A DNA stretch of 64,000 nucleotides from Cycas panzhihuaensis (Eukaryota; Cycadophyta), in the NCBI GenBank assembly GCA_023213395.1, contig CM041465.1:216759741-216823740 (forward strand), read 5' to 3'. The notes below the pieces were generated by a model. It made no database searches and was not told where the DNA came from. It was given only the letters and a program-made list of their open reading frames with translations. The position numbers were made by a program, and so were the translations under genes. Each line of letters opens with the position of its first letter. Position 1 is the stretch's first letter. This document shows positions 60,777-64,000 of this stretch, in pieces.

Positions 60777-62918
60777 CTTAAACTAAGGTTTTGTTGATCA
60801 AAGATGATAAATAAGTTTTCAAAAATTGAATTTGAATATCGAAAAGGTATTTGAATTTGAGTTTTGAAAAAAGGTTTTAAGTGTGAAATTTATTTCCAAG
60901 TATAACCTAAGGTTTTTTCCCAAAATTTTGAATAAGTGAACTAGTACCTATTAAGCCTACTAAGTTCTAAGTTTAAGTTTCTCCTGGGGTAACCTTCAAT
61001 TATTATCCTATCTAGTGGTACCTGCCCACAAATGGTAAAATAGGGACCCAATATACCAGTACGTGAGCACTAGCCTCTAACCTCTAAGCAAGATGAAATA
61101 AATAATAAACTCTTTGAAAGAAATATACAAGTAATCACAATGCCCTTGAAAGTGAAAAATGTCTTTAGAAAGTAAAACGTATTACAAACTAGATGTAACT
61201 TTTATAAGTGCAATAAGTAAATGAACTTATCAACAATGATGAATGAAAAAAATGCCTTTAATAAGTGTATGCCTTTAGAGTAAATTGATGAACTTATAAG
61301 GTATAATTTCAGATATACTTTGAAATATAATGATTATATGAGCAAATTTAGAAAGTAACTAAGATCTTTTTAACTATGCAGATCTGAAATAAGACTTTTG
61401 ATGAAAAATAATAGAAAAAAAACTCTAGACTTTTGATTTTTTAAATGAATGAACACAAACTTGAGCAAGAAAATGAGTTTCTTTTTTAATGTAAGAAATA
61501 TTTTTGTCTTGATGAAGATATATAATGCTAAAAATTTGAAATATATATGTATATTTTCACTTTAGAAAGATAAAAAATATTAAGAAGAAACTTTTAAAAA
61601 AATGAATTGTACATGTTTTATATTGCAAGACCACTTGGCTTATCACTTGTTTTAGATGTATATGATCAATTTCTACTACAAATTAGCTTTAAAGAAGTTA
61701 TATGAAAGTCAAATGAAAGCCTCAAACATGTATTATAAGTGATCAATAAGAAATAAAATAAAGAACTCCTTAAAAAAGGTTAAGAGGACAAGCTTATTGG
61801 GATATCTCAAATGCTCAAGTTGATCAGCTTCAGACCTATACTAAATAATGTCAAAATAAGGTGAAATTATACTAATTTGAAGATCAATAAAATATCTGTT
61901 TAACAAAAGTGATCGTTTTGAGAACGGGTTCCTACAAGTCAAGATTTTAATGTACAAAGGATAGAGTCTTCTTTTTTAGGCTTAACGGAACTCTGGGCTT
62001 AAAAGATTATGAAAAACTAGTAAAAACTTTATAGAACAATGTAAAATGGTCAAATATAGTTTGAAGAGCTACTTAATATACTTTTTAGTTAATGACTTTG
62101 AGAAATAGTGTATAAAAATATGTAATAATGATAAATTAGAAGCGGTTATGTACATCAACTTTGATGGCTTTAAAAGTCTATAAGAACACTTTAAAATTTA
62201 TAAATAACTATGTCAGTTCAAAGAGGAATGAACCAGCTTCCCAACAAAACTAACAGATTTGAATTCTGATTTGAAACAAAAAAGTTATAATGAAAATAGT
62301 GGAAAGTATTTTTTTAAGTTAATAGTTAAAAGGGCTTTTAAAAAGAAGAATTGACTTAAACTGATTAGAAACAAGTCAAATCGACTCCAAATATGGAAAA
62401 TAGCCAGTCTAAACTGTAGCCTAGAAAATCTAGACTCAATGGGATAGGTTTCATTAGAAACTAATATCCTAGTAAAGAGATATTAAAGAAATTATCAAGG
62501 TACCTTATGTTTTAAGGAAAATTTTAAAAAAATAAATAAATAAAAAGTAAAGTTTTATGAGGTTGAATTAGCCCCTTTAATAAAATAGCTAAAGGTCACA
62601 TGAACTAGAGTGACTAAGGGCTAGCACCTCGAGGGAGCTTAAGAATTTTACAAGCAGATTTCACAAGTTGTAAAGTAATGTTTAATTAAAAACAAACTTT
62701 GTAATATTAATATCAATGCTTATAATATTGAAAATAGGAAATCAAAAAATGCGACTTGTATGCCAAGCCAGAGACGAGATAGCAAACTAGAAATTGATCA
62801 GATCTAATTAAAACTTCAACCACTGAGGTGCCAAGATAATCAATCATAAAAGTATTAAAGAAATATTTATATTTTTTTTTAAATAATAAAAAGGGAAAAA
62901 ATAATTTAAAAAAACAGA
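60777..62918. other. AT-rich sequence, no gene seen
   Basis: The first 200-300 bases should be copia E's leader, but I find neither a convincing initiator-tRNA primer site nor E's 5' LTR. The rest is A-rich with no domain, repeat or RNA I can recognise. The missing end of C's LTR and of element D are not recognisable here either. Confidence 0.5.
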
Positions 62919-62952
62919 AGTCAACGCACTGGTATATAGACTTGCGTTGGCT
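62919..62952. repeat. 10-bp near-perfect inverted repeat
   Basis: AGTCAACGCA at 62,919-62,928 pairs with TGCGTTGGCT at 62,943-62,952 with one mismatch and a 14-base loop. It precedes an Asn-rich coding-like patch. Confidence 0.6.
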
Positions 62953-62978
62953 GGCAGTCTTCTAATTAGTATTTCCAA

Positions 62979-63395
62979 GATGATGAAAATAACGATAATA
63001 ATAATAATAATGGCAATAGAGTTTCTAGGAATAATGGTAATGACCCAATTCCTGTAAACCAGGAAAACCTACCAGAAGCAGGAGGACCTCAACCTCTAGA
63101 GTCTGGTGAAATGACAATAGGGGCAAGTGATTAACTGAAGAAGAAAATGACAGTTATATATGAGCATTTACAGAAAGTAACTCACATGCTTGTGATGTGG
63201 CTCAGGCAACATGAAGAATTAATGAAAGATGAGGGTGGTTTGGTTGGTTTTAAACACGGAGATCTAATCCAGTGGTATGTTCTAGAGCATAACAAGATTG
63301 TATGTATCAATCCTCCTAATAGTTGCGTAAAGAAGAGCAATGGCTACAGCTGCAGCCAGTGCTGCTCATGGAAATGGTTGTTAGCACATTGCTAG
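62979..63395 (+). pseudogene. Unidentified coding-like patch, Asn-rich then charged
   Basis: One frame runs from about 62,979 with DDENNDNNNNNGN, then PIPVNQENLPEAGGPQPLES. It is broken by a single stop at 63,132-63,134 and continues from ATG 63,147 for 82 codons (YEHLQKVTHMLVMWLRQHEE, then a Cys-rich end). Base composition is less AT-rich than its surroundings. I do not recognise the family; it could be the start of another retrotransposon gag. The Asn run is a simple AAT repeat. Confidence 0.3.
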
Positions 63396-64000
63396 AGATA
63401 AAATCAATAGTGTTTTGGCATTTTATGGGCATGAAATACGTAAAGCTTATAATACGTTTGAATGAATAAGTATAAAACACACTTAATTGTTATGCCCTTT
63501 GTCCAACCGTATCCATTGTTTGATAGCTAGTTATCGGCAAAGAGAAGAAAGTACGTTAGCACGTTCCAAAACTTTTTCCTTCATCTAAAGAACTTTCCCT
63601 TGAGTGGCCATTAGAGTGGGGTTATCTTTATGCTATGTATAATAGTAGAACAAACTATAGAGGTAGTCATGAGAGATTCTTTATGGAGATGTTGCGAGCT
63701 CGAAATGCATAGGTGGCTAAAGGGGAGCAGGCGTCATCACATGCACAGGGACTTGATTGCTCCAAGGCTTACAAGTTCATCTTCTTTGTAAGAGCGTTGT
63801 ATCTTTATTAGGATAAGGTTTTTATATTTAGTCTAATTTTGGTTCTTAGAGCCAACAATAGGGATCCAAGTTATTACCAAAGATGGCTAACAAAATCTCA
63901 GACTTATGCCAAGGTATTGTGGATAGAGATCTAACCCTAAAAGCATGCAAGGATGTCAGAGTAAGATCCTGGGGGGGAAGAGAATTGAATGGCACTCAGC
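63396..64000. other. Unassigned sequence to the window end
   Basis: No open frame, domain or repeat recognised. Composition resembles the preceding patch, so it may belong to the same unidentified element, which would continue past 64,000. Confidence 0.4.

Overview
The window is nuclear DNA of a seed plant. The best fit is a gymnosperm such as a conifer: one GC-balanced plant multidrug-type ABC transporter gene sits in a long AT-rich landscape of old, heavily mutated but structurally complete LTR retrotransposons. I see no bacterial operons, rRNA, tRNA or CRISPR. The organism call is inference from composition and repeat style.

Left part (1-17,118). A small CpG-bearing, promoter-like stretch (1-531) and a 21-bp minisatellite (594-709) precede a decayed, 5'-truncated Ty1/copia element (about 800-4,160, + strand). 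The only convincing host gene follows: five exons (6,496-10,453, + strand) of an ABCB/P-glycoprotein transporter. It keeps TM5-6, NBD1, TMD2 and NBD2 with every nucleotide-binding motif intact, but the exons for the N-terminus and TM1-4 are not in the window. AT-rich sequence without recognisable genes runs from 10,454 to about 17,100.

Right part (17,119-60,800). This is a nest of LTR elements. Element D is an old Ty3/gypsy element of Tat/Ogre-like type. It is split by element B (17,124-36,105), a related giant element of about 19 kb with roughly 3-kb LTRs, perfect 5-bp target duplications (CTTTC), and gag, PR, RT, RNase H and INT. B also has an antisense plant-mobile-domain-like ORF and a second RNase H placed downstream of INT next to the 3' LTR. 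B's 3' LTR is itself split by a small deleted copia element F (32,183-33,517, - strand). D is interrupted again, inside its own second RNase H, by element C (from 45,064). C has gag, PR and the second RNase H but has lost RT, RNase H and INT. C's 3' LTR is broken by copia element E (56,203 to about 60,780, - strand), the least decayed element here. The far right (60,800-64,000) is AT-rich, with one short unidentified coding-like patch.

The most notable signal is the recurrent order gag-PR-RT-RH-INT, spacer, second RNase H, 3' LTR in three related elements. With it go an antisense captured-gene-like ORF in one element and a short motif repeated in their 3' regions. None of the transposon ORFs is intact, so these are fossils. 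The ABCB gene is the only locus likely to make a functional protein.
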